A stretch of DNA of 64,000 nucleotides from Aquabacter sp040049275 (GTDB lineage: Bacteria; Pseudomonadota; Alphaproteobacteria; Rhizobiales; Xanthobacteraceae). The stretch covers positions 124,001 to 188,000 of the forward strand of contig NZ_JBDZDT010000005.1 of NCBI RefSeq assembly GCF_040049275.1, given 5' to 3'. The translations under genes were made by a program, and so were the position numbers. Shown in pieces: positions 41,548-50,203 of the stretch. Each line of letters opens with the position of its first letter. Within the stretch, counting starts at the first letter, position 1. A model generated the notes under the pieces. The model made no database searches and was not told the DNA's origin. It was given only the letters and a program-made list of their open reading frames with translations.

Positions 41548-42765
41548 ATGACCGATTTTCACCGTATTCGCCGGCTGCCGCCCTATGTTTTCGAGCAGGT
41601 GAACCGCGTGAAGGCCGCCGCCCGGAACGCCGGCGTCGATGTGGTCGATCTCGGCATGGGCAATCCGGACCTCGACGCACCGGCGCATGTCATCGAGAAG
41701 CTCAAGGAAACCATCGGCAAGCCGCACACCGATCGCTATTCGGCGTCCAAGGGCATTCCCGGCCTGCGCCGCGCCCAGGCGGCCTACTATGCCCGCCGGT
41801 TCGGCGTGAAGCTCGACGCCGATCGCCAGGTGGTCGCGACGCTGGGCTCCAAAGAAGGCTTCGCCAACATGGCGCAGGCCATCACGGCGCCGGGCGACGT
41901 GGTCCTGACTCCCAACCCGTCCTATCCGATCCACGCCTTCGGCTTCCTGATGGCCGGCGGCGTCATCCGCTCGGTGCCGGTTGAGCCCGATGCCGGCTTC
42001 TTCCACGCCATGGAGCGGGCGGTCCAGCACTCGATCCCCAAGCCCATCGCGGTGGTGCTCTGCTATCCGTCCAACCCGACGGCGACGGTGGCGAGCCTCG
42101 ATTTCTACAAGGACGTGGTCGCCTTCGCGAAGAAGAACGACATCATCATCCTGTCCGACCTCGCTTATGCGGAACTCTATTTCGACGACAACCCGCCGCC
42201 CTCCGTGCTCCAGGTGCCCGGTGCCATGGATGTGACGGTGGAATTCACCTCCATGTCCAAGACCTATTCCATGGCCGGCTGGCGCATGGGCTTTGCGGTG
42301 GGCAATGAGCGCCTGATCGCGGCGCTCTCGCGGGTGAAGTCCTATCTCGACTACGGCGCCTATACCCCCATCCAGGTGGCGGCGGCCGCGGCGCTCAACG
42401 GCCCGCAGGAATGCGTCGCCGAGATGCGCGAGACCTACAAGCGCCGCCGCGATGCGCTGGTGGACAGCTTCGGCCGCGCGGGCTGGAACATCCCTGTCCC
42501 CTCCGCCTCGATGTTCGCCTGGGCGCCCATCCCGGAGCCGTTCCGGGAGATGGGCAGCGTGGAATTCTCCAAGCTCCTCATCGAGAAGGCGGAAGTGGCG
42601 GTGGCTCCCGGCGTCGGCTTCGGCGAGCATGGCGACGACTATGTGCGCATCGCCGTGGTGGAGAACGAGCAGCGCATCCGCCAGGCCGCGCGCAACATCC
42701 GCCGCTTCTTCGACACCGCCGGCACCACGCTGCACAATGTGGTTCCCCTGAGCGCTGCCCGCTGA
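41548..42765 (+). CDS. alaC: PLP-dependent aminotransferase, AlaC/LL-DAP-aminotransferase-like
   Basis: Fold-type I aminotransferase of 405 residues. N-terminus MTDFHRIRRLPPYVFEQVN with LGMGNPDLDAPAHV closely follows E. coli AlaC, the glutamate-pyruvate transaminase. Cofactor motifs are PSNPTATVA, the Asp of DLAYAELYF and the Schiff-base lysine in SMSKTYSMAGWRMGF near residue 238. It may make alanine or act elsewhere in the aspartate family. Homoserine dehydrogenase follows after 22 bp, so the two are probably one operon. ATG 41548 is preferred over TTG 41539. Confidence 0.92.
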   Translation: MTDFHRIRRLPPYVFEQVNRVKAAARNAGVDVVDLGMGNPDLDAPAHVIEKLKETIGKPHTDRYSASKGIPGLRRAQAAYYARRFGVKLDADRQVVATLGSKEGFANMAQAITAPGDVVLTPNPSYPIHAFGFLMAGGVIRSVPVEPDAGFFHAMERAVQHSIPKPIAVVLCYPSNPTATVASLDFYKDVVAFAKKNDIIILSDLAYAELYFDDNPPPSVLQVPGAMDVTVEFTSMSKTYSMAGWRMGFAVGNERLIAALSRVKSYLDYGAYTPIQVAAAAALNGPQECVAEMRETYKRRRDALVDSFGRAGWNIPVPSASMFAWAPIPEPFREMGSVEFSKLLIEKAEVAVAPGVGFGEHGDDYVRIAVVENEQRIRQAARNIRRFFDTAGTTLHNVVPLSAAR

Positions 42766-42787
42766 CCCCAACCTGACGGTTTGATCC

Positions 42788-44083
42788 ATGAGTGAATTGA
42801 AGGTTGGGCTGGCTGGCCTCGGCACGGTCGGGGCTGGCGTGGTGCGCATGCTGGAGCGCCAGAAGAAGGCGCTCATCGCGCGCACGGGCCGCGAAATTAA
42901 GGTGGTGGCCGTGGCCGCCCGCGACCGCGCCAAGGATCGCGGAATCGACCTCTCCGGCGTGCGCTGGCACGACGACCCGGTGGCGCTTGCCCGCGATCCC
43001 GATATCGACGTCTTCGTCGAACTGATGGGTGGGGACGGCGATCCCGCCAAGGCCGCCGTCATCGCCGCCCTGGAGGCAGGCAAGCCGGTCGTCACGGCCA
43101 ACAAGGCGCTGCTCGCCCGCTGCGGCGCAGACCTTGCCGCCCGCTCGGAAGCCTCCGGCGCCGCGCTGCGGTTCGAGGCTGCGGTGGCGGGGGGCATTCC
43201 CATCGTGAAGGCGCTGCGCGAGGCGCTGGCGGGCAACCACATCACCCGCGTCTCCGGTATCCTTAACGGCACCTGCAACTACATCCTCACCCGCATGGCG
43301 GACGAGAAGCTCTCCTTCGATGCCTGCCTCGCGGAGGCGCAGCGGCTCGGCTATGCGGAGGCCGATCCCACCTTCGACATCGACGGCTTCGACAGCGCCC
43401 ACAAGCTCTCCATCCTCACCAGCCTTGCCTTCGGCACCAAGGTGGACGCGGACTCCATCTATGTGGAGGGCATCCGCTCGCTGACCCTGGCCGACCTCGA
43501 GGCGGCGGACGACCTCGGCTACAAGGTGAAGCTGCTCGGCGTCGCGGTGCGCACCGAGGAGGGCATCGAGCAGCGCGTGCATCCCACCATGGTGCCCAAG
43601 CATTGGCCCATCGCGCAGGTCTCCGGCGTCATCAATGCCGTGGCGGTGGACGGCGATGCGGTCGCGGTCACTCTCGTGGGACCTGGCGCAGGCGGCGATG
43701 CCACCGCCTCTGCGGTGGTGGGCGACCTTGCGGACCTCGCGACCAGCGCCGGTGGCTATGCCTTCGGCGCGCCGGCAGCGGACCTCGTGCCCGCCGAGCG
43801 CGCGCCCATGCAGCACCATGAGGGCGGCTACTACATCCGCCTTTCTGCCGTGAACAAGCCGGGCACCGCAGCCATCATTGCCGGGCGCATGGCGGATGAG
43901 GGCATCTCGCTGGAATCCATCGTGCAGCGGCGCCCCGCGCGCAGCCGCGACGGCGAACCGGCCACCGTGATCCTCATCACCTACGCCACCACCGAGGAGG
44001 CCGTGCGCCGCGCGGTGGCGGCCATTGATGCCGAAGGCGTCCTCGCTTCCGTTCCGCAGGTGATCCGCATCGAAAAGGATTGA
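42788..44083 (+). CDS. hom: homoserine dehydrogenase
   Basis: Reduces aspartate semialdehyde to homoserine, the branch point to threonine and methionine. The 431-residue protein has the NAD(P)-binding loop VGLAGLGTVGAGVVRML, GKPVVTANKALLA, the catalytic region GGIPIVKALREALAGN with NGTCNYILTRM, EADPTFDIDGFDSAHKL, and a C-terminal ACT domain from about residue 346 (GGYYIRLSAVNKPGTAAIIAG) that usually gives threonine feedback. Flanked by the aminotransferase and glpX. Confidence 0.97.
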   Translation: MSELKVGLAGLGTVGAGVVRMLERQKKALIARTGREIKVVAVAARDRAKDRGIDLSGVRWHDDPVALARDPDIDVFVELMGGDGDPAKAAVIAALEAGKPVVTANKALLARCGADLAARSEASGAALRFEAAVAGGIPIVKALREALAGNHITRVSGILNGTCNYILTRMADEKLSFDACLAEAQRLGYAEADPTFDIDGFDSAHKLSILTSLAFGTKVDADSIYVEGIRSLTLADLEAADDLGYKVKLLGVAVRTEEGIEQRVHPTMVPKHWPIAQVSGVINAVAVDGDAVAVTLVGPGAGGDATASAVVGDLADLATSAGGYAFGAPAADLVPAERAPMQHHEGGYYIRLSAVNKPGTAAIIAGRMADEGISLESIVQRRPARSRDGEPATVILITYATTEEAVRRAVAAIDAEGVLASVPQVIRIEKD

Positions 44084-44087
44084 CGCC

Positions 44088-45074
44088 ATGGGGGTCCGGG
44101 CCACGCCAGTCCTCGACCGTCGCCTCGCCATCGACCTTGTGAGCGTGACCGAGCGGGCGGCGGTCGCCGCCGCGCGCTGGCGCGGACGGGGCGACGAGCC
44201 CGCCGCCGACGAAGCCGCCATGCAGGGTGCGCACCGCGAGCTGATGCGCACCTCCATCAGCGGCAAGATCGTCATTGGCGAGGGCGTGCTGGGCGAGGTG
44301 CAGCGCCTTTATCTCGGCGAAGCGGTGGGCGTGGGCGGGGCTGATCTGGACGTGGCGGTGGATGCACTGGAAGGCACCACCTTGTGCGCCAAGAACATGG
44401 CCGGCTCGATCTCCGTGCTGGTCCTGGCGGAGCGCGGCTCCCTTTTGAACGCGCCGCCGGTCTATATGGAGAAGATCGCCATCGGCCCCGGCTATCCCCA
44501 GGGCGTGGTGTCGCTTTCCGCAACGCCGGGCGAGAATATCGCGGCGCTTGCCAAGGCGCGCGGCGTTGCCACATCGGATATCACGGCCCTGGTGCTGGAC
44601 CGCCCGCGCCATTCCGCTCTCATCGAAGCGATCCGCACGGCGGGCGCCTCGGTGAAGCTCATCACCGACGGCGACGTGGCGGGCATCATCCACACGACCA
44701 ACCCGCGCGAAAGTGGGGTGGACATCTATCTCGGCACCGGCGGCGCCGCGGAAGGCGTGCTGGCGGCCGCGGCCCTGCGCTGCCTGGGCGGGCAGATGGA
44801 GGGCCGGCTGGTGCTCGACACCGACGCCAAGCGCAAGCAGGCGAAGGCGCTGGGCATTCGCGATCCCTCCAAGGTCTATTCCGCGCAGGACATGGTGAGC
44901 GGCGACTGCCTCGTGGCGGCCACCGGCGTCACCAACGGCCCGCTGCTCAACGGCGTGCGCTTCGGCCGCGACACCATCGAGACCGACACGCTCCTCATGC
45001 GCGCCGCCACCGGCACGCTCCGCCGCATCGCCTCGACGCACCGGGATCTGGAGCGGTTCGTGGCGGAGGGGTGA
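44088..45074 (+). CDS. glpX: class II fructose-1,6-bisphosphatase
   Basis: Gluconeogenic phosphatase of 328 residues, GlpX type. Motifs: VTERAAVAAARWRGRGDE at the start, KIVIGEGVLGEVQRLY, DLDVAVDALEGTTLCAKN (metal ligands), and ITDGDVAGIIHT with GTGGAAEGVLAAAALR. The gene starts four bases after the hom stop. In this order (aminotransferase-hom-glpX-recJ) the genes are commonly conserved in alphaproteobacteria; metabolic linkage is loose. Confidence 0.96.
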   Translation: MGVRATPVLDRRLAIDLVSVTERAAVAAARWRGRGDEPAADEAAMQGAHRELMRTSISGKIVIGEGVLGEVQRLYLGEAVGVGGADLDVAVDALEGTTLCAKNMAGSISVLVLAERGSLLNAPPVYMEKIAIGPGYPQGVVSLSATPGENIAALAKARGVATSDITALVLDRPRHSALIEAIRTAGASVKLITDGDVAGIIHTTNPRESGVDIYLGTGGAAEGVLAAAALRCLGGQMEGRLVLDTDAKRKQAKALGIRDPSKVYSAQDMVSGDCLVAATGVTNGPLLNGVRFGRDTIETDTLLMRAATGTLRRIASTHRDLERFVAEG

Positions 45075-45079
45075 GGCAA

Positions 45080-45284
45080 TTGTCCCGGACAAGCGACGGC
45101 GTAGCCGGAGCGCTGAGCCGGGATCCAGCGCAAGAGTCCGGCGAAGCCGGCAATAAGCGACCAGCGTGAAGGCATCTCCGTCGCGTGGCGTCGGAGATGG
45201 GCTGAAGCGCCTTCGGCGTCCCTTGCGCTGGGTCCCGGGTCGCGTTCCACCGCACTGCGCTCCGTTGCATGCGCCCAGGACAAG
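45080..45284. repeat. 205-bp palindromic dispersed element, copy C
   Basis: Same unit and orientation as 6254-6460. It opens with TTGTCCCGGACAAG, contains GGGATCCAGCGCAAGAG, GACCAGCGTGAAGGCATCTC and CGCTGGGTCCCGGGTC, and ends CCAGGACAAG. It starts six bases after the glpX stop codon and fills most of the 276-bp gap before recJ. Confidence 0.83.
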
Positions 45285-45350
45285 CCTTGCACTTATCCCC
45301 AGCGCCTTAACCATCTCGACGCCGCCTCCCGCCTCTGTCTTCATCACGGT

Positions 45351-47150
45351 GTGAACATCCACATTCCGAATCGCTTTTTCCTCGGCGTTACCGCCTCCGC
45401 CACCGGGCGGGGCTGGAGCGATCGGCTCGATGCGCGCGGGTCGCAGGCGGCGCTCGCCATCGCGCAGCGCCATGGCGTGCCGGAAATCCTCTCCCGCGTT
45501 CTGGCGGGCAGGGGGGTCGAACTGGACGCGGTGCCGAGCTTCCTCGATCCTTCCATCCGCACCCTTCTGCCGGACCCGAACACGCTCACCGGCATGGACG
45601 CGGCGGTGGAGCGCCTCGCGGCGGCTGTGCGCGCGGGCGAGCAGGTGGCTGTGTTCGGCGATTATGATGTGGACGGCGCCACCTCCACCGCGCTGTTGGT
45701 GGGCCTGCTGCGGGCATCGGGCCTCGACCCGCTGTTCCACATCCCCGACCGCATCTTTGAGGGCTACGGCCCGAATATCGGCGCCATCGAGCAACTGGCC
45801 GCGCGCGGCGTGACCCTGCTGGTGACGGTGGATTGCGGCACCACCAGCATTGAGACACTGGCGGCGGCGCACAAGCTCGGCCTCGACGTGGTGGTCATCG
45901 ACCATCACCAGGCCGGCGAGGTGCTGCCCGAAGCCGTGGCTGTGGTGAACCCGAACCGGGAGGACGACCTCTCCGGCCTCGGCCATCTGTGCGCCGCCGG
46001 CATCGTCTTCGTGACGCTGGTGGGACTCTCCCGCCGGCTGCGCGAGCTGGGCCATTGGACCCCCGATCGCCCCGCGCCGGACCTCCTCCAGGCCCTCGAC
46101 CTCGTGGCGCTCGGCACGGTGGCGGACGTGGTGCCGCTGAAGGGGCTCAACCGTGCCTTCGTGGCCAAGGGCCTCATCGCGCTGCGGCGCCGCCAGCGGC
46201 TGGGCCTGACCGCGCTCATGGATGTGGCGCGGCTCGACGGGCCGCCCCGGCCCTGGCATCTCGGCTTCCTGCTGGGCCCACGCATCAATGCCGGCGGGCG
46301 CATCGGCGACGCCGCGCTCGGCACGAAGCTGCTGCTCACGGACGATCCCGTGGAGGCCAAGCGCATCTCCGCCCAACTCGACCGCCTGAATTCCGAGCGC
46401 CAGGAGGTAGAGCGCGTGATCCTCGCCGCCGCCGAGGGCGAGGCATTGGCCTCTGTCGGGCTTGAGGATACCGGCGCAGCAGTGGTCGTGAGCGGGGAGG
46501 GATGGCATCCCGGCGTGGTGGGTCTTGTGGCCGCGCGCCTGAAGGAGCGCTTCACCCGCCCGGCCTTCGCCATCGCCTTCAACGGCGAGACCGGCACGGG
46601 CTCGGCCCGCTCCATTCCCGGCGTCGATCTCGGCAAGGCGGTGCGGGCGGCGGTGGAGGCGGGGCTTCTGGTGAAGGGCGGTGGCCACGCCATGGCGGCG
46701 GGCCTCACCGTGGAGCGCCGGCGCCTGGGTGACCTGCGCGCTTATCTGGAAGACGTGCTCGCGGCTTCGGTGGAGCGGGCGCGGGCGGACCGCACCTTAT
46801 CCATCGACGGCGCATTGACCGCTGGCGGAGCGACGCCGGCTTTGGTGGAGCAGATCGCGAAGGCGGGGCCGTTCGGCGCGGGCAATCCCGAGCCGGTCTT
46901 CGCCTTCCCGAACCATCGCCTTGCCTATGTGGAGAGTTTCGGCGCGGGCCATATCCGGGCGCGGATCGCCTCAAATGACGGCGCGGTTCTCAAGGCAATG
47001 GCGTTCCGCTGCGCCGAGGAGCCTCTGGGCAAGGCGATGCTCGCCGCGCGCGGAAAGCTGGTCCATGTGGCGGGCTCGCTGGAGCTGGACCATTGGCAAG
47101 GCGAGACGCGCGTCTCGCTAAGGCTGAAGGACATGGCGGAGGTGGGATAG
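45351..47150 (+). CDS. recJ: single-stranded-DNA-specific exonuclease RecJ
   Basis: 5'-3' exonuclease of the DHH superfamily, 599 residues, acting in RecF-pathway recombination and mismatch repair. Metal-binding motifs are GDYDVDGATSTALLVG (near residue 102), VTVDCGTTS, VVIDHHQAGEVLP (near 183) and the DHHA1 motif KGGGHAMAAGLTVERR; a C-terminal OB-like domain follows. It starts at GTG 45351 (NIHIPNRFFLGV). A CCCTCTCCCC-type repeat pair follows the stop. Confidence 0.97.
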   Translation: MNIHIPNRFFLGVTASATGRGWSDRLDARGSQAALAIAQRHGVPEILSRVLAGRGVELDAVPSFLDPSIRTLLPDPNTLTGMDAAVERLAAAVRAGEQVAVFGDYDVDGATSTALLVGLLRASGLDPLFHIPDRIFEGYGPNIGAIEQLAARGVTLLVTVDCGTTSIETLAAAHKLGLDVVVIDHHQAGEVLPEAVAVVNPNREDDLSGLGHLCAAGIVFVTLVGLSRRLRELGHWTPDRPAPDLLQALDLVALGTVADVVPLKGLNRAFVAKGLIALRRRQRLGLTALMDVARLDGPPRPWHLGFLLGPRINAGGRIGDAALGTKLLLTDDPVEAKRISAQLDRLNSERQEVERVILAAAEGEALASVGLEDTGAAVVVSGEGWHPGVVGLVAARLKERFTRPAFAIAFNGETGTGSARSIPGVDLGKAVRAAVEAGLLVKGGGHAMAAGLTVERRRLGDLRAYLEDVLAASVERARADRTLSIDGALTAGGATPALVEQIAKAGPFGAGNPEPVFAFPNHRLAYVESFGAGHIRARIASNDGAVLKAMAFRCAEEPLGKAMLAARGKLVHVAGSLELDHWQGETRVSLRLKDMAEVG

Positions 47151-47154
47151 GTTT

Positions 47155-47292
47155 CCCCTCTCCCCTTGTGGGAGAGGGTGCTGAGCGGAGCGAGGCGGGT
47201 GAGGGGTATGGCGCCGTTTGCCTTGGTCTTGTGAGGTCAGTTCAGGCGGCGCCATACCCCTCACCCCAACCCTCTCCCGCAAGGGGAGAGGG
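47155..47292. repeat. CCCTCTCCCC-type inverted repeat pair after recJ
   Basis: CCCCTCTCCCCTTGTGGGAG on the left and CTCTCCCGCAAGGGGAGAGG on the right bracket about 95 bp, with GAGGGGTATGGCGCCG and its near-complement CGGCGCCATACCCCTC inside. The whole unit can fold into one long hairpin between the convergent recJ and dinB genes. Related units are at 14696-14815 and 50052-50154. Confidence 0.82.
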
Positions 47293-47325
47293 AGCCTGTC
47301 GCGCCTTTGACATGAGACGCTCATC

Positions 47326-48621
47326 TCACATCTTCTGCTGCCGGCCCCGCTTCCCCGTTCCCAGCAGAATCCCCCGCTCTACCGCCTTCTCCCCGAACTT
47401 CGTCTTCAGCTTGTCCATGGCGTCCTCCGCCGCCTTCAGGCGCGGCATGCGGGCGTCCAGCAGGTCTGCCGGGTCGGCGTCGGAACGCGGGCCGAGGTCG
47501 GAGAGGCCCACGCCGATAAGCCGATAGCGCGTGCCGTTGACTTCCTTCAGCAGCATTTCGTGGGCGGTCTCGTAAAGCCGCGCAGCCAGCCCGGTGGGGC
47601 TCTCCAGCCCGCGTGAGCGGGTCAAGGTGCGGAAGTCGGCAGTCTTCAGCTTCAGGGTCACCGTCCGCCCGGCAATGTCGGAGCGGCGCAGGCGCCCGCA
47701 CACCTCCTCGCACAGGGCATAGAGCGTCTGCTCCAGCGGGCGCTGGTCGGAGATGTCGGTGTCGAAGGTGGTCTCGGCCGAGACGCTTTTCGCCTCCCGC
47801 TCCGCCTTCACCGGACACACGTCGAGGCCGCGGGAGAGGCGCCAGAGCCGCAGACCCTCCGCCCCATAGCGCCGGGCAAGGTCGCTCTCCTGCGCCGCCT
47901 GAAGATCGGCGATGCGGTGGAAGCCGTCCTTCGCAAGCTTGGCGCCGAAGGCCGGTCCGACGCCCCAGATGAAGGTGACGGGGCGCGGCGCCAGGAAAGA
48001 CGCCGCCTCCGCCTGCCCCAGCACGGAGAAGCCGCGCGGCTTGTCCAGCTCGCTCGCCGTCTTGGCGAGGAATTTGTTGGCCGCCAGTCCTACTGAGACG
48101 GTTATCCCAATATCCCGCTCCACCTCGGCCGCGAACCCCGCCAGCGAGCGGCCGGGCGAGCGGCCATGCAGCTGTTCGGTGCCGGAAAGGTCCAGGAAGG
48201 CCTCGTCGATGGAGAGCGGCTCCACCAGCGGGGTGAGCGCCTGCATCCGCTCGCGCACCTGCCGTCCGACCGCCGCGTATTTGCGCATGTTCGGCTTCAC
48301 GATCACGGCGTGCGGGCACAGCGCCTTGGCCTTGAACATGGGCATGGCCGAGCGCACACCATGGATGCGCGCGATGTAGCAGGCGGTTGAGACCACCCCG
48401 CGCACCCCGCCGCCGATGATCACCGGCACGTCGCGCAGGCTCGGGTCGTCCCGCTTCTCGATGGCCGCATAGAAGGCGTCGCAATCCACATGGGCGATGG
48501 AGAGCGTGTCCGCCTCGGGATGGCGCACCAGCCGGGGGCTGCCGCAGGCGGCGCAGCGCGGCCCCGCGCTCGCATCCGCGAGGCAATCGCGGCAGAAGCC
48601 GGGGGCCGGGCGCCCGCCCAT
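47326..48621 (-). CDS. dinB: DNA polymerase IV with N-terminal zinc-finger-like extension
   Basis: Y-family translesion polymerase of 431 residues. Active-site motifs HVDCDAFYAAIEKRD and EPLSIDEAFLDLSG carry the metal-binding acidic residues; the helix-hairpin-helix KLAKDGFHRIADL and little-finger domain follow. The N-terminal 40 residues contain two CxxC pairs (CRDC and CAAC), probably a zinc ribbon, as seen in many alphaproteobacterial copies. No beta-clamp motif is obvious at the extreme C-terminus (GKRGRQQKM). It is translated one base after the DUF3572 stop codon. Confidence 0.95.
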   Translation of the reverse strand: MGGRPAPGFCRDCLADASAGPRCAACGSPRLVRHPEADTLSIAHVDCDAFYAAIEKRDDPSLRDVPVIIGGGVRGVVSTACYIARIHGVRSAMPMFKAKALCPHAVIVKPNMRKYAAVGRQVRERMQALTPLVEPLSIDEAFLDLSGTEQLHGRSPGRSLAGFAAEVERDIGITVSVGLAANKFLAKTASELDKPRGFSVLGQAEAASFLAPRPVTFIWGVGPAFGAKLAKDGFHRIADLQAAQESDLARRYGAEGLRLWRLSRGLDVCPVKAEREAKSVSAETTFDTDISDQRPLEQTLYALCEEVCGRLRRSDIAGRTVTLKLKTADFRTLTRSRGLESPTGLAARLYETAHEMLLKEVNGTRYRLIGVGLSDLGPRSDADPADLLDARMPRLKAAEDAMDKLKTKFGEKAVERGILLGTGKRGRQQKM

Positions 48622-48622
48622 C

Positions 48623-48955
48623 TCAGAAGCGGCGCCGCGCCGGCGCGTCCGGGTCGAAGGGCGGGTTCAGCACGTCATGGGCGTGCACCACGTCCTGCGG
48701 CCGCAGCTTCGCATCGTCGGCGAAGGCGACAAGCAGGCTCTCGTCGGAGAGGAGATAGCCGAGCACCGCCGCGCCGAAGGCGGGCTCGGCCGCCCGCGCG
48801 CGCAGGTCCCCCGGCCCGAGGCCGCTTTGGGCGAGGAAGCCGCCGACGCGCTCCATGTCCTGCGCAAGCCAGGTCAGGGCCTGGATGGCCACCGCCTGGG
48901 CGGCCTCCCGCACGCGGAGAGGGGTGGAAGAGCCGGTTCGATCTTTGATGGGCAT
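48623..48955 (-). CDS. DUF3572 family protein
   Basis: A 110-residue soluble helical protein, with AQAVAIQALTWLAQDMERVGGFL and GAAVLGYLLSDESLLVAFADD characteristic of DUF3572, a family confined to alphaproteobacteria and regularly placed next to divK. Function unknown. It is upstream of dinB (one-base gap) and divergent from divK. Confidence 0.88.
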   Translation of the reverse strand: MPIKDRTGSSTPLRVREAAQAVAIQALTWLAQDMERVGGFLAQSGLGPGDLRARAAEPAFGAAVLGYLLSDESLLVAFADDAKLRPQDVVHAHDVLNPPFDPDAPARRRF

Positions 48956-49057
48956 TTGCGCTTCCGCAAGGAATGGTCTCTAGCTAACGAATGGCATCAT
49001 GTCCGATCCGCGCGCGCCTGCGAAGCGGCGGCGGGTGGGTGGGTGGGGGACGGCGGA

Positions 49058-49426
49058 ATGCCAAAGACGGTCATGATCGTGGAGGACAACGAGCTTAACA
49101 TGAAGCTCTTCCACGATCTTCTGGAAGCCCACGGCTACCGCACCGTGGAGACCCGCAATGGCATCGAGGCTCTGGGCCTTGCCCGCCAGCATAGGCCGGA
49201 CCTCATTTTGATGGACATCCAGCTGCCGGAAGTCTCGGGGCTGGAAGTCACGAAATGGCTGAAGGCGGACCCGGAATTGAAGAGCATTCCCGTGGTCGCC
49301 GTCACCGCATTCGCCATGAAGGGGGATGAGGAGCGCATCCGGGCAGGGGGCTGCGAGGCTTACCTGTCGAAGCCCATTTCCGTGGCCAAGTTTCTGGCGA
49401 CGGTAAGGGAATATGTCGGCGCCTGA
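49058..49426 (+). CDS. divK: single-domain response regulator DivK
   Basis: CheY-like receiver of 122 residues with no output domain. The acidic pocket (Glu9, Asp10), phospho-acceptor Asp53 in LILMDIQLPEVSG, switch residue in VVAVTAFAMKGDE and lysine in YLSKPIS are all present. Length, sequence and the divergent DUF3572 neighbour match DivK, which links the PleC/DivJ kinases to cell-cycle control through DivL-CckA-CtrA. ATG 49058 is the first start that gives the family N-terminus MPKTVMIVEDNELN. The pleD gene, often next in line, is absent here. Confidence 0.95.
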   Translation: MPKTVMIVEDNELNMKLFHDLLEAHGYRTVETRNGIEALGLARQHRPDLILMDIQLPEVSGLEVTKWLKADPELKSIPVVAVTAFAMKGDEERIRAGGCEAYLSKPISVAKFLATVREYVGA

Positions 49427-49479
49427 TTCTCGTGATTTGATTTCCCCTTCCGTTCAGCTACCTTTGAAGGCATCGGGAA

Positions 49480-49690
49480 TGTGAAGCCTGTGTCTGCGCC
49501 GCTTTCGGCGCATCGGGCTTCCCCAATAACCCTACGGGGTGCTCAGGTCCGCCGCATCTCCTGGGTCCGTGGGGTTCGGCCGGCGGTGGGACGCATTCGG
49601 GAGGCCTCCCCGCGCGTCCCCCGCCGGCCACCCGCTTCCCCATCAAACCTAGCCAACCCCATCCCTTTGCCCGTATAAGCCGCTCGCGGA
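49480..49690. ncRNA. candidate structured RNA in the divK-sdhE gap
   Basis: The 320-bp gap holds no gene. Its middle folds convincingly: GGGCTTCCC (49516-49524) can pair with GGGAGGCCT (49599-49607), enclosing AACCCTACGG (49528-49537) with CCGTGGGGTT (49567-49576), which encloses GCTCAGG with CCTGGGT. A small hairpin GCGCCGCTTTCGGCGC lies just upstream. The many G-T pairs would be lost in the opposite strand, favouring plus-strand RNA. It does not carry the SRP, tmRNA or RNase P core motifs I know, and it is not placed like 6S RNA. Confidence 0.3.
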
Positions 49691-49748
49691 CGGACGGCCT
49701 TCTTCGGGGGCCGGCCGCGTCCGTCGTTGCGCTGAAGGAAGGGCGGAG

Positions 49749-50045
49749 ATGACGGGAACCGTGAAATCCAGCGTCGGCCTCGACGTGCGCCGCCGCCGCA
49801 TCCTGTTCCGTGCCTGGCATCGCGGCACGCGCGAAATGGACCTGCTCATGGGCCGCTTCGCCGACGCACAGATCGACCGGCTCACCGAGGACGAGGTGGA
49901 GGCGTTCGAAATCCTCATCGAGGTGCAGGACCCGGACCTGTTCGCCTGGATCGGCGGAGCCGTCGAAGTGCCCGCCGATTTCGACACGCCGATCTTCCGC
50001 AAGCTGAAGGACTGGCACCTCTCGGGCGCCGGCGTGCCGGAGTGA
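49749..50045 (+). CDS. sdhE: succinate dehydrogenase flavinylation factor SdhE
   Basis: Small helical protein of 98 residues that helps attach FAD to SdhA. The key RGxxE motif is present as HRGTREMD, and LTEDEVEAFEILIEVQDPDLFAWI matches the family. ATG 49749 has GGAAGGGCGGAG upstream. It lies upstream of mfd, a common pairing in alphaproteobacteria. Confidence 0.93.
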   Translation: MTGTVKSSVGLDVRRRRILFRAWHRGTREMDLLMGRFADAQIDRLTEDEVEAFEILIEVQDPDLFAWIGGAVEVPADFDTPIFRKLKDWHLSGAGVPE

Positions 50046-50051
50046 ACTTTT

Positions 50052-50154
50052 CCCTCTCCCCTTGCGGGAGAGGGTGCCGCTCGGTTCGCCTTGAGAGGTC
50101 TTCGCAAACGGCAACATACCCCTCACCCCAGCCCTCTCCCGCAAGGGGAGAGGG
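50052..50154. repeat. CCCTCTCCCC-type inverted repeat pair between sdhE and mfd
   Basis: CCCTCTCCCCTTGCGGGAGA and CTCTCCCGCAAGGGGAGAGG bracket about 60 bp, with a CCCCTCACCCCAGCCCTCTC segment typical of the family. It starts seven bases after the sdhE stop codon and can fold as one hairpin in the sdhE-mfd message. Confidence 0.82.
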
Positions 50155-50203
50155 GGCCCGTTGCACCCGGCCATGATGAAATGATCTTGATGGAACCCCG
50201 CCC

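Noticed and set aside
47155..47292. CRISPR-like repeat array
   Set aside because: Repeats are inverted and paired, not direct and regularly spaced, and no cas gene is present.
49480..49690. SRP RNA, tmRNA or 6S RNA identity for the structured gap
   Set aside because: The SRP loop GGAAGGAAGCAG is missing, tmRNA core sequences are missing, and the usual 6S neighbours (zapA, 5-formyltetrahydrofolate cyclo-ligase) are not here.
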